DNA of 34,571 nt from Planctomycetota bacterium (GTDB lineage: Bacteria > Planctomycetota > Planctomycetia > Pirellulales > Pirellulaceae), in assembly GCA_026692885.1 (NCBI GenBank), contig JAPLNJ010001226.1, positions 1-34,571 on the forward strand, given 5' to 3'. The position numbers were made by a program, and so were the translations under genes. How positions within the stretch are numbered: position 1 is the stretch's first letter; each line of letters opens with the position of its first letter. Under the pieces are notes generated by a model. The model was not told where the DNA came from. It did no database searches and was given only the letters and a program-made list of their open reading frames with translations. Below, piece after piece: positions 7,820-15,118 of the stretch.

Positions 7820-7927
7820 ATGCTTTTGGTCGAGGCTCACAGGTGGTCGTCGCTAGGTCTAGCACCACGCTGTGGGCTGTTCACGGGTCTGCTGTTGTTG
7901 GCGGGCTCGGCTGACATCACCCAGTAA
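7820..7927 (+). CDS. Possible 35-residue hydrophobic peptide before the isomerase-like gene
   Basis: ATG at 7820 to TAA at 7925-7927 encodes a peptide with a hydrophobic stretch (GLFTGLLLLAGSADITQ). It stops 7 nt before the ribosome binding site of the next gene. No strong ribosome binding site of its own is seen. It may be a leader peptide, an eroded signal sequence or chance. The rest of 7677-7946 shows nothing recognisable. Confidence 0.2.
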   Translation: MLLVEAHRWSSLGLAPRCGLFTGLLLLAGSADITQ

Positions 7928-7946
7928 GACACCGGAGGAAACGCTC

Positions 7947-9521
7947 ATGAAGACGCTCGACGTGCTCTCGGGATGTACCAGCTGTGGAATCAATCGGCGA
8001 CGATTCCTGGCGGCCGGCTGCGCTGCCTGTGCGGGTGCCGCGGGGCTGATGACGACTCGGGTTCCTGTCCACGCAGCTCAGGGCGGAGACAAGATCCGTA
8101 TCCGCCTGGTCCACTCGCTGCATGCCGTGAAGCAGCCCGGGCCGGACTGGCCGAACGTGGGCTTTGAATTCGCCCCGATCATGGAACGCCTGCAGACGGA
8201 ACTGGCGCAACGTTGTCCCGGTTTCGAGTTCGTGGTCTCGACGGCCACGGGTCCGGAGCAAGCCCAGAAGATCCTGGAGGACGACAAGACGGCCGCGATC
8301 GACGGTTACTTGGTGTTTCAGATGAACTGCTGGAATCGCGTCGTACAGACGATGGCGACTGCGGGTAAGCCCGTGCTGTACGCCGATTTCCAATACGGGG
8401 GCAGCGGCGGATTTCTCGTCTACACGGCCGGTTTCCTGCGCGGCAACAGTCCGAACGTAGGCTTTGTTGCCTCGTCGCGGATCGAGGATGTGGCCCAGGC
8501 GGTGCAGTGTTTCGCGCTGGTCAAGAAGGGTGGCACAGTCGCCGATTTCGTCGCGGCCACCACGCGTGTACGGCTGCAAGGGACGCCGAAACGCGGCGAG
8601 CTCACGTGCCGGCCGGACGATTTGAAGGCGCTGTCGCCGCAAGAGTGCTTGGCCCGCGTGAAGGAGTCAAAGATCCTGGCCGTCGGCGGTGGCTGGCCCG
8701 GCATCGCCCCCCAGATCAAAGAGCGTCTGGGGATCGAGGTGATTAACGTGCCGTTCGAGGAAGTCAACGCGGCCTGGAAGGTGGCGGACAAGGACCACTC
8801 TCGCGAGATTGCGGATCGCTGGGAGAAGACGGCCGCGGAGGTCAGCGGCGTCAAGCGTGAAACGTTGGAGACGTGCGCCGCTATGTACTTGGCCCAAAAG
8901 GCGGTCATGCAGAAGCGCGGGGCCAACGCCATCACGATCAACTGCCTGGGCGGTTTCTATGGGGGACACATCCACGCGTATCCGTGCTTGGGTTTCCATG
9001 AACTGTTGAACGAGGGGCTGATTGGCGCCTGCGAATGCGACGTGCGATCGACCGCGACCATGGTCATGATGACGACCCTGACCCAGGGGCGGCCGGGGTA
9101 CATTTCGGATCCCGTCATCGACACGGCCAAGCGGCAGATTATCTACGCCCACTGCGTGGCCTCGAATCGTGCCTTCGGCCCAAAAGGTCCCGTCAATCCG
9201 TTCCAGATCCTCACCCATTCCGAAGATCGCCAGGGGGCCTCGGTCCGTTCGACATTGCCGGTGGGCTACATGACGACGACCGTCGAGTTCGCGCCGGAGC
9301 GCAAGGAGATCCTGTTCCACCACGGTCCTGCGGTAGAGAACGTGGTCGACGACCGGGCGTGCCGGACCAAGCTGGCCGTCGATCCCATCGGGGACATCGA
9401 GAAGCTGTTCACCGAGTGGGATCGCTGGGGCTGGCATCGCGTCACCGTCTATGGCGATCTCAAGGAGCCCGTCTTCGGCTTGGCGGATGCGCTGGGCTGG
9501 AAGGTGATCCAAGAGGCGTAG
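7947..9521 (+). CDS. Tat-exported sugar-isomerase-like protein (L-fucose/L-arabinose isomerase fold)
   Basis: 524 residues from ATG at 7947, with GGAGGAA 6 nt upstream. The N-terminus is a Tat signal (NRRRFLAAGCAACAGAAGL, residues 16-34), preceded by an unusual CTSC. The body resembles the L-fucose/L-arabinose isomerase superfamily: an N-terminal Rossmann-like part with binding-protein character (about 50-270), then a C-terminal part containing NAITINCLGG, the GACECDVRSTATM segment where sugar isomerases carry metal-binding acidic residues, and a late stretch (HCVASNRAFGP). FucI-type enzymes interconvert aldoses and ketoses with Mn2+ in the cytoplasm; a Tat-exported version would act outside it, exported folded with metal bound. 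Whether it is catalytic or only binds sugar is not decided by sequence. It is a single gene with a strong palindrome just after its stop. Confidence 0.65.
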   Translation: MKTLDVLSGCTSCGINRRRFLAAGCAACAGAAGLMTTRVPVHAAQGGDKIRIRLVHSLHAVKQPGPDWPNVGFEFAPIMERLQTELAQRCPGFEFVVSTATGPEQAQKILEDDKTAAIDGYLVFQMNCWNRVVQTMATAGKPVLYADFQYGGSGGFLVYTAGFLRGNSPNVGFVASSRIEDVAQAVQCFALVKKGGTVADFVAATTRVRLQGTPKRGELTCRPDDLKALSPQECLARVKESKILAVGGGWPGIAPQIKERLGIEVINVPFEEVNAAWKVADKDHSREIADRWEKTAAEVSGVKRETLETCAAMYLAQKAVMQKRGANAITINCLGGFYGGHIHAYPCLGFHELLNEGLIGACECDVRSTATMVMMTTLTQGRPGYISDPVIDTAKRQIIYAHCVASNRAFGPKGPVNPFQILTHSEDRQGASVRSTLPVGYMTTTVEFAPERKEILFHHGPAVENVVDDRACRTKLAVDPIGDIEKLFTEWDRWGWHRVTVYGDLKEPVFGLADALGWKVIQEA

Positions 9522-9531
9522 CGCGGCAGCC

Positions 9532-9593
9532 AAAGTAGTCGTCACGCTCCGCCGTGACGACATGTCATCACGGCGGAGCGTGATGACTACTTT
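9532..9593. repeat. 30-bp-arm palindrome downstream of the isomerase-like gene
   Basis: Arms 9532-9561 and 9564-9593 are inverted copies with 28 of 30 positions matching; both mismatches allow G-U pairs in RNA. The stem starts AAAGTAGTC and ends GACTACTTT followed by T, 10 nt after the stop codon, so it can act as a terminator. Its length and symmetry also fit a dispersed palindromic repeat. Confidence 0.75.
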
Positions 9594-9605
9594 TCTTACG
9601 TCAAT

Positions 9606-9712
9606 CGCACGGATGGCAGAGCCAGAGCACGGATGAAGACCCAATAGGAAAGACATCCGTGCTTTGGCTCTGCCATCCGTGCGGGTAGAAAATGGAAGTC
9701 CCCAACAGTGAG
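9606..9712. repeat. Long palindromic repeat, copy 2
   Basis: Arms 9606-9635 and 9654-9683 match as inverted repeats at 29 of 30 positions around the 18-nt loop at 9636-9653. The flank to about 9712 (GGAAG, then GTGAGTCA) is shared with copy 1 at 4683-4797. With the palindrome at 9532 and the hairpin at 9805 it fills most of the 9522-9841 gap, which holds no gene. Confidence 0.85.
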
Positions 9713-9804
9713 TCAAGACGACAGCTTCAAGCCGTCAGGCCCAGGCCGCCCTGCCTGCCGGGACCTGGAGGCGTGTCGCACGTTGGTGAAGTCTCGCGCC
9801 GAAT

Positions 9805-9831
9805 CAGGTCCCGCCCGGCAGACGGGACCTG
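9805..9831 (-). terminator. Hairpin just after the GH5-type gene
   Basis: CAGGTCCCG (9805-9813) and CGGGACCTG (9823-9831) form a perfect 9-bp stem with a 9-nt loop, 10 nt beyond the stop of the leftward glycosidase gene. There is no clear T-run, so termination is inferred from position. Confidence 0.4.
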
Positions 9832-9841
9832 CTTGATGGCG

Positions 9842-11290
9842 CTACTTGAGAGCCGGTCTGTTCCCAAACGCCTCGAAGTACGCTTCGCGGAATTGGCGGC
9901 GGGCCTCGACGCTGGTCAGACACGGATCCCAATCCAGCGTCGGACGCGGCCCCAGATCCGCCCTGGGCAGTCCGTCGGCCGCCAAGCGCCGCGCGATCTG
10001 CTGAAACTCCCGGGCCCATGCTTTGGGCTTCCCGTCGGCTTTCAACAACCCCGTCAACTGACTGACATCGCCTGCTTCGGGCTGATCGAAGAAGCCCCAA
10101 TTGAGCCAGCCGGTCGCCAGTCCCTGGGTTGTCTCGATCGCCCGGCGGCACCAGCGCGCCTGGTGCTCCTCGCTGGCCTCCGGATGACGCCCGCCGTCGA
10201 TCGTCAATTTGCCACCGCCGTACCAGCCGAACTCCGCCACGACCACCGGCTGCCCGGTTTTCGCGACCTCGCGGACCACGCTCTCCAGATACGCCAGGTT
10301 CTGCTGTTCGTCTTCGGGCTGCAGGTAATTGAAGAAGCCGGTCGCCAAAGGGTAGAAGTGGATTTCCTGGAAGTCCAACAGCCGTGCCAGGCGTTCCGGC
10401 CGGAATCCGGCATAATGCTGCGCGCCCGGCAACAGCGCCGGCACGCTCCATTGGATCAGGCCCACGGTGACCAGCGCGGCGGGATCGGCCGACTTGATCG
10501 CGGCCACCTGACGTCGCGTCCAGTGGTCCGCGACCTCCTCGCGAAAATGTTGATAGTCGAGTAAGCGCCGGTCACCGGGAGCGTCTTGGGCCGGTGGCGG
10601 CGGCTGGTTGTTCCAGGTCAGGCCCTCCGGTTTCACGTGCCAGGCCTCCGCTGTCTTGTCGGCCGACCCGTACTGTTGCGTCAGCCAGTTGTTCCACTTC
10701 GCGCGCAAGGCCGGCGTGTCCCACGGTACTTGCGGCTCGTTCAACAGATCGTAGGCCCAGATGACCTGTCGGCCCCGATAGCGCTGAGCGAACAGTTTCC
10801 AGAAGTTCTCCAGGGCCTGCAGCAGACGCTCGTCGGCGTAGCGATCCGCGGTGGCCCAGGCGGGCAGGCCTTCCCAGTGGTCAGGCCCGGTCGGATGCAC
10901 GTAGATGCCCGCCGCCTCGGCGATCTCCAGCAGTTGGTCGAACTTGCCGAGCCCATCCGGTGTCAGCGTTTGCTCGTCCATGAAGAACGAGCCGTACGTC
11001 AGGAACACGCGCACGCAGTTGACGCCCAACTCCTTCATCCGGGCGAAGTCCTGCCGCGTCGCTGCGGCGTCGAACTTCTTCCACAGCTGCGGCGCCCACC
11101 CGGTGCCCGGCCGATAGTAATTGACGCCGATCGGCACGAACGGCTTGCGGTCCGCCGTCTCGAACCTGGCCGTGTTGGCCACGACGCGGACTTTCGGCAG
11201 GGGCGTGCTGGCTGGCGTCGATTCCGCCGCGGCACAAGGCCCACCCACCCACCACACAACGCTGACCAAGACCAACCGATGAATCGACAT
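9842..11290 (-). CDS. Secreted GH5-type (clan A) glycoside hydrolase
   Basis: 482 residues from ATG at 11290. GGGAG lies 8 nt upstream; a TTG two codons earlier is less likely. A signal peptide covers about residues 1-22 (LVLVSVVWWVGGPCAAA). The rest is a TIM-barrel hydrolase: FVPIGVNYYRPG on the first strand, LGVNCVRVFLTYGSF on the second, the acid/base motif DLLNEP with Glu 185 near strand 4, and the nucleophile motif VVVAEFGW with Glu 353 near strand 7. The two glutamates, 168 residues apart, match retaining clan GH-A enzymes such as GH5 cellulases and mannanases. The substrate cannot be named. It acts outside the cytoplasm and fits the carbohydrate theme of the window. It is a single transcription unit with a hairpin after the stop and a REP-like repeat upstream of its start. 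Confidence 0.8.
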   Translation of the reverse strand: MSIHRLVLVSVVWWVGGPCAAAESTPASTPLPKVRVVANTARFETADRKPFVPIGVNYYRPGTGWAPQLWKKFDAAATRQDFARMKELGVNCVRVFLTYGSFFMDEQTLTPDGLGKFDQLLEIAEAAGIYVHPTGPDHWEGLPAWATADRYADERLLQALENFWKLFAQRYRGRQVIWAYDLLNEPQVPWDTPALRAKWNNWLTQQYGSADKTAEAWHVKPEGLTWNNQPPPPAQDAPGDRRLLDYQHFREEVADHWTRRQVAAIKSADPAALVTVGLIQWSVPALLPGAQHYAGFRPERLARLLDFQEIHFYPLATGFFNYLQPEDEQQNLAYLESVVREVAKTGQPVVVAEFGWYGGGKLTIDGGRHPEASEEHQARWCRRAIETTQGLATGWLNWGFFDQPEAGDVSQLTGLLKADGKPKAWAREFQQIARRLAADGLPRADLGPRPTLDWDPCLTSVEARRQFREAYFEAFGNRPALK

Positions 11291-11307
11291 GCCCAAGTCT
11301 CCCTTGT

Positions 11308-11332
11308 CGTAGGTCAGGCTTTCCAGCCTGAC
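11308..11332. repeat. REP-like repeat unit, copy 1
   Basis: GTAGGTCAGGCTTTCCAGCC continues with TGAC; GTCAGGCT (11313-11320) and AGCCTGAC (11325-11332) form an 8-bp hairpin with a 4-nt loop. It is the same unit as at 13263-13319, here as a single half, about 20 nt upstream of the GH5-type start. The stretch 11333-11490 shows nothing else. Confidence 0.7.
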
Positions 11333-11490
11333 GCCTTCCCGCCGCGTCGTCTACCATACGCCCTGGCCGTCCCCTTGCCAATGTCCCCAGGCGTCCTTCG
11401 ACGTGGGCACGAATCGTCGCCTGGGTTCGGTTGGGAAGATGACCCGAACAAAGCCCGGTTATTAGAACTGGATTGAGGACGGGGGAATTA

Positions 11491-11570
11491 TTGACAAAAA
11501 AATTGATGACAAAAAGATGGGGACTCCGTGTTGAATTGAATTCATGTTTTTGTCATTCATGTTTTTGTCC
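11491..11570. repeat. A-rich 15-nt-period repeats, left of the GxxExxY remnant
   Basis: TTGACAAAAAAATTGATGAC and following bases (11491-11520) contain two units of the form TGACAAAAANATGAA. An inverted pair of the same unit reads ATTCATGTTTTTGTC twice at about 11540-11569. A direct pair recurs at 11951-11983 on the other side of the broken gene. Confidence 0.65.
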
Positions 11571-11587
11571 AAAAAGGGAGTACCCCC

Positions 11588-11979
11588 ATGCCCGTCACCG
11601 TGCACGCTGAAACACGACGAATGGATCAGGCTGAATTCGGTCAGTTGGCCTACGAGGTCATGAAGTCCGTGTTCGCGCTCCACAAGAGGAAGCACTGACG
11701 CATTTCCTGGGCGGCGAGGCCGCGGTGCTGAAGGAGATCGAGGTGGTGATCGACGGCCGGCCGAGCGGGCGACAGAAGGTGCGATTGGCTGGACCTGCCG
11801 CGGCGTTCAAAATCATGTCGATTTCAGACGACGCAACCGAGCACTTCGAGGACCATACGCGGCGCTTCCAGGACCATACCCGATTGCAGGCCATCCACTG
11901 GATTAACGTGACTCGCGAGGTGGTGACGTTCAAGACCATTCAGAAGAAGGTGACAAAAAAATTGATGACAAAAAAATGA
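11588..11979 (+). pseudogene. GxxExxY-family protein gene, internally deleted and frameshifted
   Basis: ATG at 11588 opens MPVTVHAETRRMDQAEFGQL, the usual start of planctomycete GxxExxY proteins (PF13366), and runs through AYEVMKSVFALH before stopping at TGA 11696-11698. From about 11688 another frame carries the C-terminal half of the same family (EEALTHFLGGEAAVLKEIEV, then a segment with VRLAGPAAAFKI and LQAIHWINVTREVVTFKTI), ending at TGA 11977-11979. The two ends meet near 11688-11692, so the middle, including the GxxExxY motif itself, is gone: about 150 codons judging from the family's usual length. The last codons (KKVTKKLMTKK) come from the A-rich repeat. The family is tied to nuclease-like proteins of unknown role. 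This copy cannot be functional. Confidence 0.8.
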
Positions 11980-11983
11980 ATTC
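11951..11983. repeat. A-rich 15-nt-period repeats, right of the GxxExxY remnant
   Basis: TGACAAAAAAATTGA followed by TGACAAAAAAATGAA and TTC. It matches 11491-11520 in the same orientation and overlaps the 3' end of the remnant. Together the copies bracket the gene as direct repeats. Confidence 0.65.
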
Positions 11984-12099
11984 TAATTTCCATTTCTTTG
12001 TCATCAATCCTTTCTTTTGCGGCCTTCTTGCGGGCTGCCGTCCGCCAGCGGATAATCGGCCCGAATCACTTGGCGTTCCCGAAGGGCAGGAGAACAATC

Positions 12100-13266
12100 A
12101 TGACCGTGAAAACTTGGACGTTAACCGATGTGGCGGCGGGTGTGTACGTGGACGAAGTCACGCTCGGCCCCGCTGACATGGGCGGCCGCGCCCCAGGCTG
12201 TGAAGTCACCAAACGCACGCTCCGTGGCGGATTGTCGGACGGTGTCGACGTGATTCGCGTCAGGACCGGTGACCTGACCTACGAAGTGCTCCCGACGCGC
12301 GGCATGGGGATCTGGAAGGTCTGGCTGCGCGGTGAAGAGATCGGCTGGCAGTCGCCGGTGCGGGGACCTGTGCATCCGTGCTTCGTGCCGCTGCTGGAAC
12401 CGGGTGGCCTGGGCTGGCTGGATGGCTTCGATGAACTGCTGGTCCGCTGCGGCCTGGAAAGCAACGGCGCGCCAGACTTCGACGCCCAAGGGCGGCTGCG
12501 ATACCCGCTGCACGGCCGCATCGCCAATCGGCCGGCTTATCGGGTGGACGTCTCGATCGACGGCGAGTCGGGACAAATCACGGTAACCGGCGTGGTCGAG
12601 GAGACGCGGTTTCACTTCGGGAAGCTGCGCATGACCAGTTCGGTGACCACACGGGTGGGTGAGACAGGGCTGAGCCTTCGCGATGAAGTGGAGAACTACT
12701 CCGGCACGGCGGCCGAGATGCAGCTGCTGTATCACATCAACTTCGGCCAGCCGCTGTTGGATCCCGGCTCGCGATTTGTGGCGCCCGTCAAGCAAGTCAT
12801 GCCCCGCGACCCGCGCGCCGCCGAAGGGATTGCCACCTGGGACTCGTACGCGCCGGAAGTGGCCGGTTATTCCGAGCAGGTCTACTTCTTGGAGTTGCAG
12901 GCCGACCGCGACGGGCGCACGCAGACGTTGTTGAAGAATGCCCGCAGCACGCGCGGCGTGAGCCTCCAGCTGAACACGCAACAACTGCCGTGCTTCACAG
13001 TGTGGAAGAACACAACCACGTCTCCCGATGGGTACGTGACGGGCCTGGAGCCGGGCACCAACTTCCCCAATCCACGGACCCACGAGGGAAAGCAGGGCCG
13101 GACGGTCAAGCTGGCTCCGGGCGGCCGGACGGTGTTCGATTTGCGTCTGGACGTGCACACGACGGCCGCCGAGGTGGCCCAGGCCGAAGCCGCCATCGCG
13201 GTGCTGCAAGCCGCTGTCCAACCGCAGGTGTTCGATCAACCGCAGCCGGGATGGTGTACGACGTAG
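12100..13266 (+). CDS. DUF4432 family aldose 1-epimerase-like protein
   Basis: 388 residues from ATG at 12100, with AGGAG 7 nt upstream. There is no signal peptide, so it is cytoplasmic. The sequence fits DUF4432 (PF14486), a branch of the galactose mutarotase-like beta-sandwich superfamily: TYEVLPTRGMGIWKVWLRG near the N-terminus, GWLDGFDELLVRCGLESNGA, then YPLHGRIANRPAYRV, with the histidines and acidic residues typical of sugar-binding mutarotase folds, and late the stretch YVTGLEPGTNFPNPR. Family members are proposed to interconvert anomers of sugars or to bind sugar derivatives; the substrate is not known. It is the only clearly cytoplasmic sugar-handling protein in this part of the window. 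Its TAG stop (13264-13266) lies inside a REP-like palindrome, so the gene's end has been shaped by the repeat. Confidence 0.85.
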   Translation: MTVKTWTLTDVAAGVYVDEVTLGPADMGGRAPGCEVTKRTLRGGLSDGVDVIRVRTGDLTYEVLPTRGMGIWKVWLRGEEIGWQSPVRGPVHPCFVPLLEPGGLGWLDGFDELLVRCGLESNGAPDFDAQGRLRYPLHGRIANRPAYRVDVSIDGESGQITVTGVVEETRFHFGKLRMTSSVTTRVGETGLSLRDEVENYSGTAAEMQLLYHINFGQPLLDPGSRFVAPVKQVMPRDPRAAEGIATWDSYAPEVAGYSEQVYFLELQADRDGRTQTLLKNARSTRGVSLQLNTQQLPCFTVWKNTTTSPDGYVTGLEPGTNFPNPRTHEGKQGRTVKLAPGGRTVFDLRLDVHTTAAEVAQAEAAIAVLQAAVQPQVFDQPQPGWCTT

Positions 13267-13319
13267 GTCAGGCTTTCTAGCCTGACATCTTGGGTGTCAG
13301 GCTGGAAAGCCTGACCTAC
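13263..13319. repeat. REP-like palindrome, copy 2, supplying the stop of the DUF4432 gene
   Basis: Arms 13263-13287 (GTAGGTCAGGCTTTCTAGCC then TGACA) and 13295-13319 are inverted repeats over 25 nt with one mismatch, around a 7-nt loop. A partial third half follows (AAAGCCTGATCTAC, about 13322-13335). It is the same unit as at 11308-11332. Confidence 0.85.
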
Positions 13320-13341
13320 AGAAAGCCTGATCTACAACAAA

Positions 13342-13374
13342 ACGAGCCGCCGCGGTCTGACCGCGGCGGCTCGT
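13342..13374 (-). terminator. Strong terminator hairpin between convergent genes
   Basis: ACGAGCCGCCGCGG (13342-13355) and its exact complement (13361-13374) form a 14-bp perfect stem with a 5-nt loop. On the - strand it is followed by TTTTG, so it suits the end of the leftward flotillin gene. It may also stop transcription from the rightward DUF4432 gene. Confidence 0.7.
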
Positions 13375-13403
13375 ACGCCAGTCATTCGAGATTCGCGCCA
13401 GCG

Positions 13404-15011
13404 TTACGCCTGGTCCTCCGCGGCCGACACCGCCTGGGCAGCGACGGGCGCGGGTGGCGTGGGGGCCTCCTCGCCGGCGAACTTCACCAGCGATTCGGGC
13501 AGTTCGACCCCGCCGATGTCTTTCATGACTTGCAGCATCGGCGGCAACGTCTTGGACAGGCCGCTCAGGAAGTCGGCCGTGGCATGGCGTCCCTCGTGAC
13601 CACCGCCGTCCCACACCACGATCTTGTCGAACTTGATGTTCGAGATGGCGCGGCTGGAAGCTTCGGCCAGCTTGTCCAGGTGCTCCAACATGAGCAATTG
13701 GAAGGCTTCTTTGGCGCTGCCGCAGGCTTCCACGATCCGCTGCAAGCCTTCGCCCTTCTTGGCCAGGATTTCGTAGTTGCCGCGGGCCTCGGCGTCCAAT
13801 TTCATGAAGATCGCGTCGGCCTCGGCCCTGGCTGCCAGGCGCCGCGTATCGGCGGCCGCCTCGGCATCGACGATGACTTTGGCCTTCTGCGCCTTGGCGG
13901 GGGCTTCCAACTTAGCCCGTTGTTCCGCTTCGACACGTTCGGCTTCGGCCAACGCCGCTTTGGCCATCGCGCGGTTCTGCACTTCCAACACGGCCGCTTC
14001 GGCTTCGCGTTTGCGGCTTTCGCCCAGTTGATAGGCTTCCGCCTTTTTTACCAACAGCTCGGCCTGCGAGCCCGCGACTTTGGCCAGCGCGGTGTTCTCG
14101 CCGGCGATGGCGGCTGCGTCGGCTTCCGCCATCTGGATCCGCATTTGTCGCTCCGCGTCCTTGACTTGCGCTTCCCGTTCGAAGGCGGCCTGCTTCTCGC
14201 CGACCACTTGTTGTTTTTCCAGGTTCGCGATTTGCACCGCCTGCTCGCGCGAGGCGGCCCGCGTGCCGATGGCCTGTTCTTTCTGGGCCTCCGCAACTTG
14301 GATGGATTTGTCTCGCTCGGCAGCGGCGACGCGGGTCTCGCCCATCCGCAGGTTTTCGGCCACGTCGCCACGGGCCTTCTGAATCGCCTCGGAAGCCGCC
14401 TTCTGGCCAATCGCGTCGATGTAGCCGGATTCGTCCGTGATGTCCGTGATGTTGACGTTGATCAGCTGCAAGCCGATCTTGTTCAACTCCGGTTCCAGCG
14501 AGGTCATGATGTGCTTCAGGAATGTCTCGCGATTCCGATTGATCTCCTCGATCTGCATGGAGGCGATCACCTGCCGCAACTGGCCGAAGATGATTTCTTC
14601 CGCTTGTTTGCGGATCTCTCCCACCGAGAGGCCGAGCAACCGCACGGCGGCGTTCTGCATGACTTCCGGCTTGGTATCGATGGCCACGGTGAATACGCTG
14701 GGCACATCCACGCGGATGTTTTCCGCGGACAATGCCCCCCGCAGCGGAATCTCGATTTGGATCGGTTCCAGGCTGAGGTACGCATAGTCCTGCACCAGCG
14801 GCAAAACCAGCGCGGCTCCGCCGTGGATCGTCTTGGCCGCGCCGGATCGGCCGGTCTGGCTACCGAAGATCACCAGCACGCGGTTGCTGGGGCAGCGGCG
14901 GAACTGCTTCAGCACCATGATCAGGATCGTGAAAATGGCCACCCCCACCAGCACGGCTCCGCCTCCAACCCAGGTCCAGCCGTCTGCCGCCAACAAACTC
15001 GCGTTGAACAT
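13404..15011 (-). CDS. Flotillin-like SPFH-domain membrane scaffold protein
   Basis: 535 residues from ATG at 15011, with GGGAG 8 nt upstream. A membrane helix lies at about residues 14-36 (GGGAVLVGVAIFTILIMVL). The SPFH/band-7 domain covers about 45-220 and includes NRVLVIFG, IEIPLRGALSAENIRVDVPS and INVNITDITDESGYIDAIG. A long alanine- and glutamate-rich coiled coil (about 220-430) carries the EA-repeat character of flotillins, and a proline-rich tail ends the protein. Flotillins form large ring or cage assemblies in membrane microdomains and help organise membrane proteins. It is preceded by an NfeD-type gene on the same strand, the usual partner of flotillin (yuaF-yuaG in Bacillus), which supports the call. 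Confidence 0.92.
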   Translation of the reverse strand: MFNASLLAADGWTWVGGGAVLVGVAIFTILIMVLKQFRRCPSNRVLVIFGSQTGRSGAAKTIHGGAALVLPLVQDYAYLSLEPIQIEIPLRGALSAENIRVDVPSVFTVAIDTKPEVMQNAAVRLLGLSVGEIRKQAEEIIFGQLRQVIASMQIEEINRNRETFLKHIMTSLEPELNKIGLQLINVNITDITDESGYIDAIGQKAASEAIQKARGDVAENLRMGETRVAAAERDKSIQVAEAQKEQAIGTRAASREQAVQIANLEKQQVVGEKQAAFEREAQVKDAERQMRIQMAEADAAAIAGENTALAKVAGSQAELLVKKAEAYQLGESRKREAEAAVLEVQNRAMAKAALAEAERVEAEQRAKLEAPAKAQKAKVIVDAEAAADTRRLAARAEADAIFMKLDAEARGNYEILAKKGEGLQRIVEACGSAKEAFQLLMLEHLDKLAEASSRAISNIKFDKIVVWDGGGHEGRHATADFLSGLSKTLPPMLQVMKDIGGVELPESLVKFAGEEAPTPPAPVAAQAVSAAEDQA

Positions 15012-15118
15012 GTCTGCTTCTCCCGTAATTTGATTTGATCCGACCGATCTCGTGGTCCACGGCGGACACCACCGTGCCATTGGTCGTCGAAGTCCCGCGC
15101 CAACCTAGGCGCCCGCGT

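Noticed and set aside
11491..11983. Insertion sequence or transposon around the GxxExxY remnant.
   Set aside because: No transposase or recognisable IS ends are present; the flanking repeats are short A-rich units. Kept only as repeats and a pseudogene.
13290..15038. A 582-codon + strand frame over the flotillin gene.
   Set aside because: It is antisense to a clear SPFH/flotillin protein with a ribosome binding site, and its translation has no recognisable domain.
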